A stretch of 64,000 bases of DNA from Pseudoalteromonas shioyasakiensis. Its GTDB lineage: Bacteria > Pseudomonadota > Gammaproteobacteria > Enterobacterales > Alteromonadaceae. Positions 33,561-42,989 of the stretch are shown here, one piece after another. The stretch is from positions 1 to 64,000 of the forward strand of contig NZ_JAKEVM010000005.1 of the NCBI RefSeq assembly GCF_022398475.1, written 5' to 3'. Positions within the stretch are counted from its first letter, which is position 1, and the number at the start of each line of letters is the position of its first letter. A model generated the notes under the pieces. It was not told where the DNA came from, did no database searches, and saw only the letters and a program-made list of their open reading frames with translations. Position numbers and translations under genes: made by a program.

Positions 33561-34271
33561 TTACTTTTTAATCAAATGATTGAGCGCCATGATATTGCTT
33601 ATTTCAATATCTGCTAATCCTTGATAACGATATTGCGTTGCTTGGTTATTTAGCCAAACGCTTTGGCATCCGGCATTATTGGCGCCTTGGACATCAGTAT
33701 CTAGGCTATCGCCAATGTGCAAAATTTCCTTGTGAGGCACTTCTAATTTTTTGGCTGCGCTATCAAATAAGGCGCTGTGCGGCTTTGCTTTTCCGTGTGG
33801 GCCTGCTTGTAAAACTAACTCAAACACACCATTAAGGTTAAACTTTTCTACTTCGACATTACCATTGGTGATGGCGATGAGGCGGTAGTGTTTACTGAGG
33901 TTAGCAAGTAATTCAAGCACTTCATCAGTCACGGTTATTTGACTGCGGGCATCAGCGAATGCCTGATAAGCGTTTTCGGCATGCAACTGAGCTTGCTCTG
34001 CTGAAAAACCCAGATCGGTCATGGCATAGTGTAATGCTGCTTGTCGCCAGCGTGTAACGTCATCAATTAAAGTTGCATCATGTTTTAAAGCATTATCGCG
34101 GCATGTTAACCAGTAGCTCATGCTATCGTCTGGCCATTGGTCTAATGCTTCTAAGTAATCAGCTTGTGCTTGTAAGGCTGATTTTATGATCGGATGGTTG
34201 TTGTAAAGTGTGTCGTCTAAATCAAAACTTAAAACTGAAACTGGCGATAGGGCACGGTTAAATCGGATCAT
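33561..34271 (-). CDS. yigB: HAD-family phosphatase YigB
   Basis: A 236-residue haloacid-dehalogenase hydrolase. Motif I is 'LSFDLDDTLYNN' with the two catalytic Asp; motif II 'IAITNGN'; motif III Lys in 'GKAKPH'; motif IV 'HIGDSLDTDVQGANNAG'. E. coli YigB dephosphorylates FMN and 5-amino-6-ribitylamino uracil phosphate, supporting riboflavin supply. It lies 12 bases after xerC, the standard gammaproteobacterial order. Cytoplasmic. Confidence 0.9.
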   Translation of the reverse strand: MIRFNRALSPVSVLSFDLDDTLYNNHPIIKSALQAQADYLEALDQWPDDSMSYWLTCRDNALKHDATLIDDVTRWRQAALHYAMTDLGFSAEQAQLHAENAYQAFADARSQITVTDEVLELLANLSKHYRLIAITNGNVEVEKFNLNGVFELVLQAGPHGKAKPHSALFDSAAKKLEVPHKEILHIGDSLDTDVQGANNAGCQSVWLNNQATQYRYQGLADIEISNIMALNHLIKK

Positions 34272-34283
34272 AATGACAAGGGT

Positions 34284-35237
34284 TTACTCTGATGTTGAGC
34301 GCTTTTTAGCGCGTGGATGGGTGTTATCGTACACTTTAGCTAAATGCTGAAAATCTAAATGCGTATAAACTTGCGTTGCAGACAAACTACTGTGTCCTAA
34401 GAGTTCTTGTACGGCACGCAGATCCCCTGATGATTCTAAGATATGTGATGCAAACGAGTGGCGTAATTTATGCGGATGCACTTGCGAGCTGATCCCTTGC
34501 TTAATTCCCCATTCTTGCATCCGTAAGCGAACTTGGCGTACGGAAATTCGCTTTTTTTGGCTGCTAACAAACACGGCTATTTCATCAGGATGTGCAAATT
34601 GAGGGCGAATTTTCAGCCATGCTTTTAATGCACTGAGCGCTTTGCTGCCTACAGGTAATAAGCGTTCTTTGTTACCTTTACCACGGACTAAAATTTCGCC
34701 TTCAGTTGGATTTATATCCTGTATGTTAGCACCAACTAACTCGCTAATGCGCAGACCCGAAGAGTACATTAATTCCATCATGGCTTTGTCACGAATAGCT
34801 AAAGGCTCATCATCTGGCAGTTCTAAAAGCTTAGCCATTTGATCTACGTCTAAATTTTTGGGTAAAGGCTTGGAAAATTTTGGCCCTTTAATGGCCTCTG
34901 CCGGATTGTGATAATGTACCTGACTGGCTATATTTTTGGCTTTTAAGAATTTATATAAACTGCGAATACAGCTTAGTTTTAAACTGATTGTGCGACCACT
35001 CAATTGTTTGCTGCGCATTTGCATGCTGTAACGGCGAATATGCTCACCTTGAACAGCAAACCAGTCTTCACATAGTTTACTAAAGTACAAAGCTGCGAAG
35101 CCTAGTTGGCTCGTATATTGGTTTACTGTGTGCGCTGAGTATTGTTTTTCGTAGCGTAAGTAGTCTGCAAAAAGTTGGATGGGTGTTCGCCAAGCATCAC
35201 TTAATTCATTAATGTCTGGCGTTGTCACATCGCTCAT
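34284..35237 (-). CDS. xerC: tyrosine recombinase XerC
   Basis: Site-specific recombinase of 317 residues that acts with XerD at dif to resolve chromosome dimers. SAM-like core-binding domain at about 15-105. Catalytic residues: Arg163 (SSGLRISEL), Lys187 (RGKGNKER), His256 and Arg259 (HPHKLRH), His282 (LGHSSLS) and Tyr291 (VYTHL), with the spacing of E. coli Xer proteins. It is in the dapF-DUF484-xerC-yigB order, with 4-base overlap to DUF484, so it is the housekeeping copy and not a mobile-element integrase. Confidence 0.96.
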   Translation of the reverse strand: MSDVTTPDINELSDAWRTPIQLFADYLRYEKQYSAHTVNQYTSQLGFAALYFSKLCEDWFAVQGEHIRRYSMQMRSKQLSGRTISLKLSCIRSLYKFLKAKNIASQVHYHNPAEAIKGPKFSKPLPKNLDVDQMAKLLELPDDEPLAIRDKAMMELMYSSGLRISELVGANIQDINPTEGEILVRGKGNKERLLPVGSKALSALKAWLKIRPQFAHPDEIAVFVSSQKKRISVRQVRLRMQEWGIKQGISSQVHPHKLRHSFASHILESSGDLRAVQELLGHSSLSATQVYTHLDFQHLAKVYDNTHPRAKKRSTSE

Positions 35238-35845
35238 GCAAGTTCCAATAAGCGCAGTTGCAATGAGCGCACAAACTCAAGGACAAAAAAGCTGTCTTTT
35301 GCCGGTTCGAAGTGATTTACGTCATCACTACCAAACGCCAAAATAGCCACAGGGTGTTTCGTGTTACCAATTAGATATAAAGCAGTCGATTGAGTCGTGT
35401 CTGAAAACAGTAAGTCTCTTTCTTGTTGGCTTACTCGACCCAAGTAAATGCCGTCGTTTTGCAGGCGATGAGCAATTAATTCATCAAACTTTTTATCGTA
35501 CTTAACTAACTGGCATTCGTTAATGGATGGGTTCGTGCAGATAATATTGCGCAAGTTGCTAGCCAGTGTCGTAAAGTCGTAGTTAGTCCATAACTGACGA
35601 TGACAGTCGCTAAATAAGCGGTAAATTAACTCGTTTTCTTTTGCTTGTTCAACGAGCTGCTCAATTTTATTTTTTAATAGCGTATTGTGTTCACGTAATT
35701 GGCGCTGTTGAATATGCACCAAAGACGTTGTCCCAGCCGTTTGCTGTTGTAGTTCAACTTCAGCGAGCACATCAGGGTTTTTAATAAAAAAATCAGGGTG
35801 TGCTTTTAAATATTCAGCAATTTGTTGTTCTGTTAGTTTGCTCAT
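35234..35845 (-). CDS. DUF484 family protein
   Basis: A 203-residue cytoplasmic protein. N-terminal helical part '[17 protein letters not shown]', a coiled coil at about 45-70, and a C-terminal GAF-like fold. It is the DUF484 (YigA) family always found between dapF and xerC in gammaproteobacteria. Function unknown. Four-base overlaps with both dapF and xerC show translational coupling. Confidence 0.92.
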   Translation of the reverse strand: MSKLTEQQIAEYLKAHPDFFIKNPDVLAEVELQQQTAGTTSLVHIQQRQLREHNTLLKNKIEQLVEQAKENELIYRLFSDCHRQLWTNYDFTTLASNLRNIICTNPSINECQLVKYDKKFDELIAHRLQNDGIYLGRVSQQERDLLFSDTTQSTALYLIGNTKHPVAILAFGSDDVNHFEPAKDSFFVLEFVRSLQLRLLELA

Positions 35846-36672
35846 AGTGCCACTTGTCCATCAAAAACATGCTCAGCAGGGCCTGTCATTCGTACAGGGT
35901 GGCCTTCGCCTTGCCAGCGTACTTGCAAACTGCCGCCGGGTAAGTCAACTTGTACGGTAGTAGCAAGTTTACTCTGAATTTGACCAACCACGACCGCAGC
36001 ACAGGCACCTGTACCACAGGCCAAGGTTTCACTAACGCCACGTTCCCACACTCTTAGTTTAATGTGATCTTGCGAAATTACCTGCATAAAACCAACATTT
36101 GCGCGTTGTGGAAAGCGTTCATGATTTTCAAGCAGTGGGCCTAAGGTGGCGACTTCTGCGCTATGAATGTCATCAACTTCTAAAACGCAGTGCGGGTTAC
36201 CCATCGATACTGCGCCACTAAATACCGTATGTTCTTCCGTGCGAAGAATATAGGTCAACTCACGCTTGCTGGCTTTTAATGGGATTTTGTTCGGTTCAAA
36301 ATTGGGGTGGCCCATATTTACCGTTACTTGGCCATCTTTCTCTATATAAAGCGTGAGGTTACCAGATTTTGTTGAAACCGAGATTTTATGCTTATTGGTC
36401 AGGCCTTTCATACGTACAAAGCGGGCGAAACAGCGCGCACCGTTGCCGCACTGTTCAACTTCGTTACCATCGGCATTGAAAATTCGATAATGAAAATCGA
36501 GATCAGGAGAGTAAGGGGCTTCAACCATAAGCAGTTGATCGAAGCCAATGCCGAAATGGCGATCTGCCAGCTTCTTTATTTGATCACGTGATAAAAAAAC
36601 ATTTTGAGTAATGTTATCAATAACGACAAAGTCATTACCTAGGCCGTGCATTTTTGAAAAATTAACTAACAT
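35842..36672 (-). CDS. dapF: diaminopimelate epimerase
   Basis: Converts LL- to meso-diaminopimelate for lysine and peptidoglycan. 276 residues, the usual length. The two active-site cysteines are Cys75 (EQCGNGARC) and Cys219 (ACGTGACA). '[12 protein letters not shown]' opens the protein as in all DapF. It is in lptM-lysA-dapF-DUF484-xerC-yigB, 64 bases after lysA. Confidence 0.97.
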   Translation of the reverse strand: MLVNFSKMHGLGNDFVVIDNITQNVFLSRDQIKKLADRHFGIGFDQLLMVEAPYSPDLDFHYRIFNADGNEVEQCGNGARCFARFVRMKGLTNKHKISVSTKSGNLTLYIEKDGQVTVNMGHPNFEPNKIPLKASKRELTYILRTEEHTVFSGAVSMGNPHCVLEVDDIHSAEVATLGPLLENHERFPQRANVGFMQVISQDHIKLRVWERGVSETLACGTGACAAVVVGQIQSKLATTVQVDLPGGSLQVRWQGEGHPVRMTGPAEHVFDGQVAL

Positions 36673-36736
36673 AACGCTCTAATTCGGGTTTGCTCTGAGC
36701 TAATCATGCCACAGAGCAGGGCGGTTATAAAAACGT

Positions 36737-37990
36737 TTATGGTAAAATTTTCTCACCTTGCCAAAGGCTTTCTAAGGTTTCGCGTTGGCGAATTAAATGG
36801 CTTTGTTGGCCATCCACCATAATCTCTGCAACACGCGGGCGTGAGTTGTAGTTTGAGCTCATGGTAAAACCATATGCGCCAGCGCTGCGCTGCGCTAAAA
36901 GGTCACCGGCTTGAAGTGCAAGCTCACGGTCTTTACCTAAAAAGTCACCGGTTTCACAGACAGGGCCGACAATGTCGTAGTTGTAAGTAGGCGTATCATC
37001 TGCGCGAGGTTCAACTGGTACAATACTTTGCCAAGCTTGATACAGCGATGGACGCAACATATCGTTCATGCCTGCATCAACAATAGCAAAGAACTTATCT
37101 TGGTTTTGTTTAATAAACTCAACTTTAGTAACTAAAATACCTGCGTTGGCTGCAATCGCACGACCAGGTTCAAAAATAAGTTCTAAATCTTGGTAGTCTG
37201 CTAATCGAGCGGTAATTTTATCAACATACTCGCTTGGATGAGGAGGTGTTTCGCCATTATAAGGCACCCCAAGACCACCACCGATATCTAGGTGAGTTAG
37301 CTTGATGCCAACCGCTTTTAACTCTTCGATAAGAGTCAGTACTTTTTCAAGGGCTGCTAAGAAAGGTTTTATTTCCGTTAGCTGCGAACCGATGTGGCAA
37401 TCTACACCGGTAATTTTTAAACCGGGTAATGATGCTGCATGTTGATACACAGTTACCGCAGTTTGAATATCAATACCAAACTTATTCTCTTTTAAGCCGG
37501 TTGAGATATAAGGGTGCGTTTTTGCATCTATATCTGGGTTTACGCGAATCGAAATCGGTGCCACTAAGTTAAGATCCGTTGCCACTTTTGAAATACGCTC
37601 AAGCTCAGCCACTGACTCAACGTTAAAACACTTGATCCCCAATTCAAGTGCATAGGCAATTTCGTCAGCGGTTTTTGCAACGCCAGAAAAAACAACCTTA
37701 CTTGCGTCTCCGCCTGCTTGGATAACGCGCGCAAGCTCACCTTTTGAGACAATATCAAAACCTGACCCAAGTCGCGCTAAAATATTCAGCACGGCAATAT
37801 TTGAGTTGGCTTTTACGGCATAGCACACCAAGCTCTTATGTGACTTAGCAGCTTCAGCGAATGCTAGATAATGACGTTCAAAGGTTTTGCGAGAATAGAT
37901 ATAACAAGGCGTACCATATTGTTCGGCAAGCTCTTTGACAGCGATGTCTTCAGCGAACAGCTGATTATTATTGTAGTTAAAAAAGTCCAT
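36737..37990 (-). CDS. lysA: diaminopimelate decarboxylase
   Basis: PLP-dependent decarboxylation of meso-diaminopimelate to L-lysine. 417 residues with an alanine-racemase-type barrel. PLP lysine at Lys60 (CYAVKANSN); 'GSGFDIVSKGEL', 'HIGSQ', 'DIGGGLGVPY', 'EPGRAIAANAG' and 'GPVCETGDFLG' are the standard motifs. Directly abuts lptM (TAG-ATG with no gap). Confidence 0.97.
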   Translation of the reverse strand: MDFFNYNNNQLFAEDIAVKELAEQYGTPCYIYSRKTFERHYLAFAEAAKSHKSLVCYAVKANSNIAVLNILARLGSGFDIVSKGELARVIQAGGDASKVVFSGVAKTADEIAYALELGIKCFNVESVAELERISKVATDLNLVAPISIRVNPDIDAKTHPYISTGLKENKFGIDIQTAVTVYQHAASLPGLKITGVDCHIGSQLTEIKPFLAALEKVLTLIEELKAVGIKLTHLDIGGGLGVPYNGETPPHPSEYVDKITARLADYQDLELIFEPGRAIAANAGILVTKVEFIKQNQDKFFAIVDAGMNDMLRPSLYQAWQSIVPVEPRADDTPTYNYDIVGPVCETGDFLGKDRELALQAGDLLAQRSAGAYGFTMSSNYNSRPRVAEIMVDGQQSHLIRQRETLESLWQGEKILP

Positions 37991-38170
37991 CTATTGGTCC
38001 TGTTTTTGCTCTGGTTGTTCGGATGGATCAGCTTGCGGCTGAGACTTTGCAGGCGGCTTAGTATCATCTGGCAGATAAAGAGCACCACTTTGTCCGCAAC
38101 CTGCTAGGGTTAGTAGAAGGGCGCTTAGAGGTAAAATGGTTTTTAATTTTTGGCTATGAGTCTCTTTCAT
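37991..38170 (-). CDS. lptM: small LPS-assembly lipoprotein LptM (YifL)
   Basis: A 59-residue lipoprotein. Basic N-terminus (MKETHSQKLK), hydrophobic leader and lipobox LAGC with Cys25, followed by 'GQSGALYLPDD', the conserved head of LptM/YifL, then a Pro/Gln-rich tail. E. coli LptM helps mature the LptD disulfides in the outer-membrane LPS translocon. Its TAG stop is immediately followed by the lysA ATG. It is divergent from cyaY, the standard gammaproteobacterial arrangement. The small size makes it easy to miss. Confidence 0.93.
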   Translation of the reverse strand: MKETHSQKLKTILPLSALLLTLAGCGQSGALYLPDDTKPPAKSQPQADPSEQPEQKQDQ

Positions 38171-38318
38171 TAGATTAATACGGTTGCTGGCTTTATAATC
38201 GCAGAGTAACAGAATATTTAAAAAATGCAGCTATTCGCGGATGAATTTATTCCTGTTACACTTGATGTACACAATCTGCCCCCAGATCTAGGCTTAAAGC
38301 CAGTTAAAGGACACTAAA

Positions 38319-38642
38319 ATGACTGATCATGAATACCACACACTAGCCGATGCATTAATGCTAACTATTGAAGAGCAAATCGATGAATGTGATGCCGATT
38401 TAGACTATGAATCAGCGTCAGGTATTTTAGAAATCATCTTTCCTGATCGCAGTAAAATTGTGATCAACAAGCAAGCACCATTACACCAAGTTTGGGTTGC
38501 GACTAAATTTAATGGTCACCATTTTGAACTACGCGACGATAAGTGGATTGATAACCGCTCAGGTGCAGAGTTTTGGCAATTTATGTGTGATGCGGCAACT
38601 CGCCAAGCAGGTCAAACAATTGAATGGCGTTCTGAACTATGA
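38319..38642 (+). CDS. cyaY: frataxin-like iron donor CyaY
   Basis: A 107-residue acidic protein that binds iron and regulates Isc iron-sulfur cluster assembly. An acidic first helix ([14 protein letters not shown]) and the beta sheet '[27 protein letters not shown]' (partial) with Trp in 'HQVWVA' define the frataxin fold. SD AAAGGA lies upstream. The gene overlaps the esterase gene by four bases (ATGA). Confidence 0.95.
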   Translation: MTDHEYHTLADALMLTIEEQIDECDADLDYESASGILEIIFPDRSKIVINKQAPLHQVWVATKFNGHHFELRDDKWIDNRSGAEFWQFMCDAATRQAGQTIEWRSEL

Positions 38643-39295
38643 GTTTAGAGTTTGTTGAGTACTCAGCACAAGGCGACCACAAAGCAACGGTTATCTGGCT
38701 ACATGGTTTAGGTGATTCGGGTGATGGTTTTGCCCCAGTTGCACCGCAACTTGCTCTACCAAAAGAGCTTGGCGTACGTTTTGTGTTTCCACATGCGCCA
38801 GTGCAGCCGGTCACCATAAATGGTGGTATGGCAATGCGTTCTTGGTACGATATTAAATCGATGGATTTAGATAAGCGTGCTGACGAGCAAGGGGTTCGCG
38901 AATCCGCTGCAAAAGTGGCTGCAATTATTGATCAAGAAATAGCAAATGGTATCGCCCCAAACAAAATTATTCTTGCCGGTTTTTCGCAAGGGGGTGTGGT
39001 ATCTCTGCACTTAGCGCCACGTCTAGATTATAAATTAGCGGGTGTAATGGCACTTTCAACCTATATGTGTGTGCCTGCAAAATTTGCCGATGAAGCCAAG
39101 CAGCAGGGGTTAAATATTTTTATGGCACATGGTCGATTTGACGATGTGGTACCGCATAGTGCAGGCAGACAAGCATTTGACGTGCTTAGCGCTAACAACA
39201 TGGAAGTAAGCTGGCAAGACTATCCGATGGCGCACCAAGTTTGTGGTGAAGAGTTAATGGCTATTCGTGAATGGTTAATTGCTCGCTTGAGTTAA
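38639..39295 (+). CDS. carboxylesterase/acyl-protein-thioesterase-like hydrolase
   Basis: A 218-residue alpha/beta hydrolase of the phospholipase/carboxylesterase (APT/YpfH) family. '[16 protein letters not shown]' forms the oxyanion region, the nucleophile Ser is in '[10 protein letters not shown]', Asp in 'GRFDDVVP', His in 'MAHQVC'. Cytoplasmic; acts on short-chain esters in characterised relatives. It overlaps cyaY by four bases and is followed by the DUF2914 gene after about 20 bases, so the three likely share a transcript. Confidence 0.9.
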   Translation: MSLEFVEYSAQGDHKATVIWLHGLGDSGDGFAPVAPQLALPKELGVRFVFPHAPVQPVTINGGMAMRSWYDIKSMDLDKRADEQGVRESAAKVAAIIDQEIANGIAPNKIILAGFSQGGVVSLHLAPRLDYKLAGVMALSTYMCVPAKFADEAKQQGLNIFMAHGRFDDVVPHSAGRQAFDVLSANNMEVSWQDYPMAHQVCGEELMAIREWLIARLS

Positions 39296-39316
39296 TTTTT
39301 GGTTTTAGAGGCCAAC

Positions 39317-40207
39317 ATGACAAAGAAACTTGTAATTACAGCAAATATGAATGCCGTTGAATCGGCAGGTTCAACTCCTACAGCAGTGACTTACCAATGG
39401 CATTGGCGACGCATTTTTATGGTTAGCAGTGTTATCTTAGTAGCATTGGCTATTTTAGTGTATAGCTTTACTGGTGCTGTAAATGCTGAACAATCTCCGC
39501 AAGATGAACCGCAAGCAGAGTTTACAAATGCTGAATTACAAGCTTCTTTAAATGACGCTGAGCAAGAAGAGCCAAAAGAAGTCGATGCTTCGTTAATGAA
39601 TGAGCAAACACCGCAGGCTGATAGCACAGAAACTACTAAAGCAGAGGTTGTGAGTTCAAACATTGTAGAACCTGACGTTACAACAGCAGAGACTGAGTTC
39701 GACAGTGAAGAGGTTGTTGATGAGCAACAACCTGAAACACCAGCTGTCACCCCTGATGGTGAAGAAGCACCACAAACTGAACAGCAAGTAGAGATTGCTG
39801 CTGCTCCTGATGCTCAGCAGCAGTTTTCGCAGTCAGCACATATTGCCAGTGTCGCAATTGGCGCTAAAATAGACACAGATAAAGTAAGCCGCGCGGTATT
39901 AACAACCGATGTTGTTGATCGAGAACCAGTAAACGTTTTAAAAAACGATGTAAAATTAGCGCAAATAAGCAATAGCCTGAGCTTTTTTAGCGAGCTTAGA
40001 AATATGCAGGGACAAGCTGTTCGTCACCAATGGTATTACCAAGGTCAACAGCTTGCTTCGATTGAATTGGCCGTAAGTAGTCCACGTTTTCGTACTTATT
40101 CAACGAAAAACATTATGCCAGAACAACTGGGTGATTGGCGTGTTGAAGTTATTGACGCAGATGGCAACTTACTGGCCCAAAAAGAATTTAGAATTTTAGC
40201 TGAGTAA
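39317..40207 (+). CDS. DUF2914 domain membrane-anchored protein
   Basis: A 296-residue protein with one transmembrane segment (about 35-52), an acidic Glu/Gln/Thr-rich linker at about 60-180, and a C-terminal DUF2914 domain from about 195. The domain has 'SLSFFSELRNMQGQAVRHQWYYQG' (partial) and 'GDWRVEVID' features. It is presumably periplasmic and of unknown function. I chose ATG 39317 with AGAGG upstream over the ATG six codons earlier. It lies 36 bases before hemC and may share transcription with the heme operon. Confidence 0.82.
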   Translation: MTKKLVITANMNAVESAGSTPTAVTYQWHWRRIFMVSSVILVALAILVYSFTGAVNAEQSPQDEPQAEFTNAELQASLNDAEQEEPKEVDASLMNEQTPQADSTETTKAEVVSSNIVEPDVTTAETEFDSEEVVDEQQPETPAVTPDGEEAPQTEQQVEIAAAPDAQQQFSQSAHIASVAIGAKIDTDKVSRAVLTTDVVDREPVNVLKNDVKLAQISNSLSFFSELRNMQGQAVRHQWYYQGQQLASIELAVSSPRFRTYSTKNIMPEQLGDWRVEVIDADGNLLAQKEFRILAE

Positions 40208-40243
40208 TATTTAGTATCAGCCTGATAATTAATTGGATTTTTC

Positions 40244-41182
40244 ATGACACAGACAACAAAACTAGTTCGTATCGCTACCCGTAAAAGTGCACTTGCTTTA
40301 TGGCAGGCTGAATTTGTAAAAGCTCAACTAGAGCACTTCCACGACGATGTAACGGTAGAGTTGGTTCCTATGTCGACGCAAGGCGATATTATCCTTGATA
40401 CACCACTGGCCAAGATTGGTGGTAAAGGCTTATTCGTAAAAGAGCTTGAGCAAGCCATGCTTGATGGTCGTGCAGATATCGCGGTGCATTCAATGAAAGA
40501 TGTGCCTGTTGAGTTTCCTGAAGGGTTAGCGTTACACACAATTTGTGAGCGTGAAGACCCGCGCGATGCGTTTGTATCAAACAACTACAAAAGCTTAGAT
40601 GAGTTACCACAAGGCGCTATTGTTGGTACATCAAGCTTACGCCGCCAATGCCAAATTCGCGAAGCTCGCCCAGATTTAGACATTCGTGATTTACGCGGTA
40701 ATGTTAATACTCGTTTAGCAAAACTAGATGATGGTCAATATGATGCAATCATCCTAGCTGCAGCGGGTCTAATTCGTTTAGAAATGCCTGAGCGTATTAC
40801 AGCTTTTATCGAGCCAGAGGTATCATTACCTGCAAATGGTCAAGGTGCTGTGGGTATTGAGTGCCGTATTGATGATGAAGTGACAAAAGCACTGTTAGCG
40901 CCACTCGAACATAATGAAACACGTATTCGTGTTAATGCTGAGCGTGCTATGAATCGCCGTTTAGAAGGTGGTTGCCAAGTGCCAATTGGTGCATTTGCAT
41001 TGGTTGATGGTGAGCAAGTGCATTTACGTGGTTTAGTGGGCGCTATTGATGGCAGCCAAATGCTGCGTGATGAAGTGACAGGCCCTGTGGCTGACGCAGA
41101 GCAGTTAGGTATTACACTTGCTGAAAAGCTACTTGAGCAAGGTGCTGATAAAATTTTAGCTGAAGTATATAGAGACGCTTAA
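40244..41182 (+). CDS. hemC: porphobilinogen deaminase (hydroxymethylbilane synthase)
   Basis: Joins four porphobilinogen to make hydroxymethylbilane. 312 residues. The dipyrromethane cofactor cysteine is Cys244 ('[12 protein letters not shown]'), catalytic Asp86 ('HSMKDVP'), with arginine-rich '[12 protein letters not shown]' and 'LRGNVNTRL' binding motifs. First gene of the heme cluster hemC-hemDX-hemY, with a 1-base gap to the hemD start. Confidence 0.97.
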   Translation: MTQTTKLVRIATRKSALALWQAEFVKAQLEHFHDDVTVELVPMSTQGDIILDTPLAKIGGKGLFVKELEQAMLDGRADIAVHSMKDVPVEFPEGLALHTICEREDPRDAFVSNNYKSLDELPQGAIVGTSSLRRQCQIREARPDLDIRDLRGNVNTRLAKLDDGQYDAIILAAAGLIRLEMPERITAFIEPEVSLPANGQGAVGIECRIDDEVTKALLAPLEHNETRIRVNAERAMNRRLEGGCQVPIGAFALVDGEQVHLRGLVGAIDGSQMLRDEVTGPVADAEQLGITLAEKLLEQGADKILAEVYRDA

Positions 41183-41183
41183 T

Positions 41184-42989
41184 ATGCATATTTTGATAAC
41201 TCGTCCAGAAGGAAAAGGCACTGAGCTTGCTCTTGAGCTTCAGCAGGCGGGTTATCAAACAACCCTGTGTCCAGTCCTTACCTTAGATTACCTCACCGTA
41301 AATAGTAGTGAGCTCGCGCCGCTAGAAAATGCCGATAAAATCATTTTTATCTCGCAAGATGCCGTGCATGCCTTATTAAAACTCACACCAACCATCAACA
41401 AAGCAGCGCAACTTTATGCGGTCGGTCAGCAAACGGCTGATGCGGTTTATGAAGCCTTTGGGCGACGAGCCGCAGTGCCCAAACAGCATGATTCAGAAGG
41501 TCTGCTTGAATTAAAAACACTACAAGATGTTGAACTAAGTAACATCGTTTTAGTGAAAGGTGAAGGTGGGCGAACGACCATAGCAAAAACCTTAAAACAA
41601 CGTGGTGCTTTATTAAATCAGTTGGTTGTTTACAAGCGGAGCGCAATTGAGAGCGAACCGGGCAAGTGGATGGACCACTGGCAAACAATTGATGTAGAAG
41701 GTATAGTCATTACCAGTAATGCAGCGGTGGATGCCATTTTTAATGGCCTAAATGAGCCTCAGCTTGCATGGTTGAAAGAGCGACAATTTTTCGTTGCCAG
41801 TGAGCGTATCGCTGATTATTTAAAGCAACAGAATGTCGCAAGAACACAGATACATATTGCTGCAGGGGCGAGCGACAGCGCTATGTTCACCTGCATTAAT
41901 CAGCAAGGTAGCAAAATGAGTGAAGCAGAATCAAAACAACCCGCAAAGCCAGAGAAAAAAGCGCAAACGGCAAATATTGGGGCGAAAGCGCCTGTACAAG
42001 CTAAAAGAGGCATCAGCAAAACAGGTAGCTTAGCGTTACTTATTTCACTTTTAGTGGCTGGTGCAGTTGGCTATGAGTTTTATCTAAAATTAAATAGCGA
42101 TCAGCAATCGGCTGTGGCATTGACTGAGCTGACAGATGAAAACCTACGCTTACAGCAGCAAATTGATGCATTAAAAAGTGCCCAACAAACAATGCAGCAC
42201 TCGCTTTATAACAGTGAACAAAAGGTCACTGATGCACTAAATGAAAGTGCAGAGCAAACACAGCAGCAATTACAAGCGGCTTTAAAGCGCGCCGAGCAGC
42301 AAACTTTCACGCTTAATCCGCAAGAAGTCAAAAGCCTGCAGCGTATGGCCGAGTTTAAATTGTGGGCAGAGCACGATTACCAAGGGGCTGCTGCTGTGCT
42401 ATCTCGCTTAGATAGCTTACTTGCAGAACACCCGGGTACAGGCGCTATTCGCCAAGCAATTCACCAAGATTTACAAACCTTGAATGCCATAGAACCTGTG
42501 GCTGTTGAAGCAATTTATTTAAAACTGCATGGCATTAATCAAAAAGTTGATGAACTGGTATTTAATGCTATTTCACTCCCTGAAGAGGTCGTCAAAGAAG
42601 ACCCAAATCAATTAAGTGAAAATGTGAGTGAGTGGCGTCAAAACCTTGCGAAGTCGTGGCAGCAGTTTAAAGACTTCTTTGTAGAAGTACGCACACGTGA
42701 AGATATGGTTATCGCACCATTTTTAAGTGAGCAAGAGCGTCACCTAGTAAAACAGCGCTTAAGTTTATACTTAGCTCAAGCACAAGATGCTGTATTAAGT
42801 AAACAAAGCAGTGTGTATTTTAGTGCTGTTGATGCTGCTCATAGCTTGGTAAAAGATTACTTTAAACAAGATGATGCGCAAACAAAAGCGGCCTTAAAAA
42901 GTCTTGCTGAGCTTTCGAAAGAACAGCTCAATTTTAGTCCAAAAGTGTCATTACAAAGTACTGAGCAGGTGAAGGAGTGGGCACAATGA
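41184..42989 (+). CDS. hemDX: fused uroporphyrinogen-III synthase HemD - HemX
   Basis: One open frame of 601 residues joins two genes that are separate in E. coli. Residues 1-about 240 are HemD, which cyclises hydroxymethylbilane to uroporphyrinogen III ('ILITRPEGKG', 'IIFISQDAVHAL', 'GIVITSNAAVDAI'). Residues 245-601 are HemX: basic/Lys-rich N-part, a transmembrane helix at about 280-300, a coiled coil at about 320-375 and a helical periplasmic C-part. Met245 (41916) retains an AAGG SD 7 bases upstream, so free HemX may also be made. No stop codon lies between. The 3' end overlaps hemY by ATGA. Confidence 0.9.
   Translation: MHILITRPEGKGTELALELQQAGYQTTLCPVLTLDYLTVNSSELAPLENADKIIFISQDAVHALLKLTPTINKAAQLYAVGQQTADAVYEAFGRRAAVPKQHDSEGLLELKTLQDVELSNIVLVKGEGGRTTIAKTLKQRGALLNQLVVYKRSAIESEPGKWMDHWQTIDVEGIVITSNAAVDAIFNGLNEPQLAWLKERQFFVASERIADYLKQQNVARTQIHIAAGASDSAMFTCINQQGSKMSEAESKQPAKPEKKAQTANIGAKAPVQAKRGISKTGSLALLISLLVAGAVGYEFYLKLNSDQQSAVALTELTDENLRLQQQIDALKSAQQTMQHSLYNSEQKVTDALNESAEQTQQQLQAALKRAEQQTFTLNPQEVKSLQRMAEFKLWAEHDYQGAAAVLSRLDSLLAEHPGTGAIRQAIHQDLQTLNAIEPVAVEAIYLKLHGINQKVDELVFNAISLPEEVVKEDPNQLSENVSEWRQNLAKSWQQFKDFFVEVRTREDMVIAPFLSEQERHLVKQRLSLYLAQAQDAVLSKQSSVYFSAVDAAHSLVKDYFKQDDAQTKAALKSLAELSKEQLNFSPKVSLQSTEQVKEWAQ
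41905..41918 (+). promoter_or_regulatory. possible internal HemX translation start
   Basis: AAGG at 41905-41908 and an in-frame ATG at 41916-41918 (Met245 of the fusion) have normal spacing. It coincides with the junction between the HemD and HemX parts, the place where a separate hemX would start. Confidence 0.5.

Noticed and set aside
34284..35237. Tyrosine recombinase as a sign of a mobile element
   Set aside because: Gene order dapF-DUF484-xerC-yigB and catalytic spacing identify the housekeeping XerC; no att repeats or cargo are nearby.
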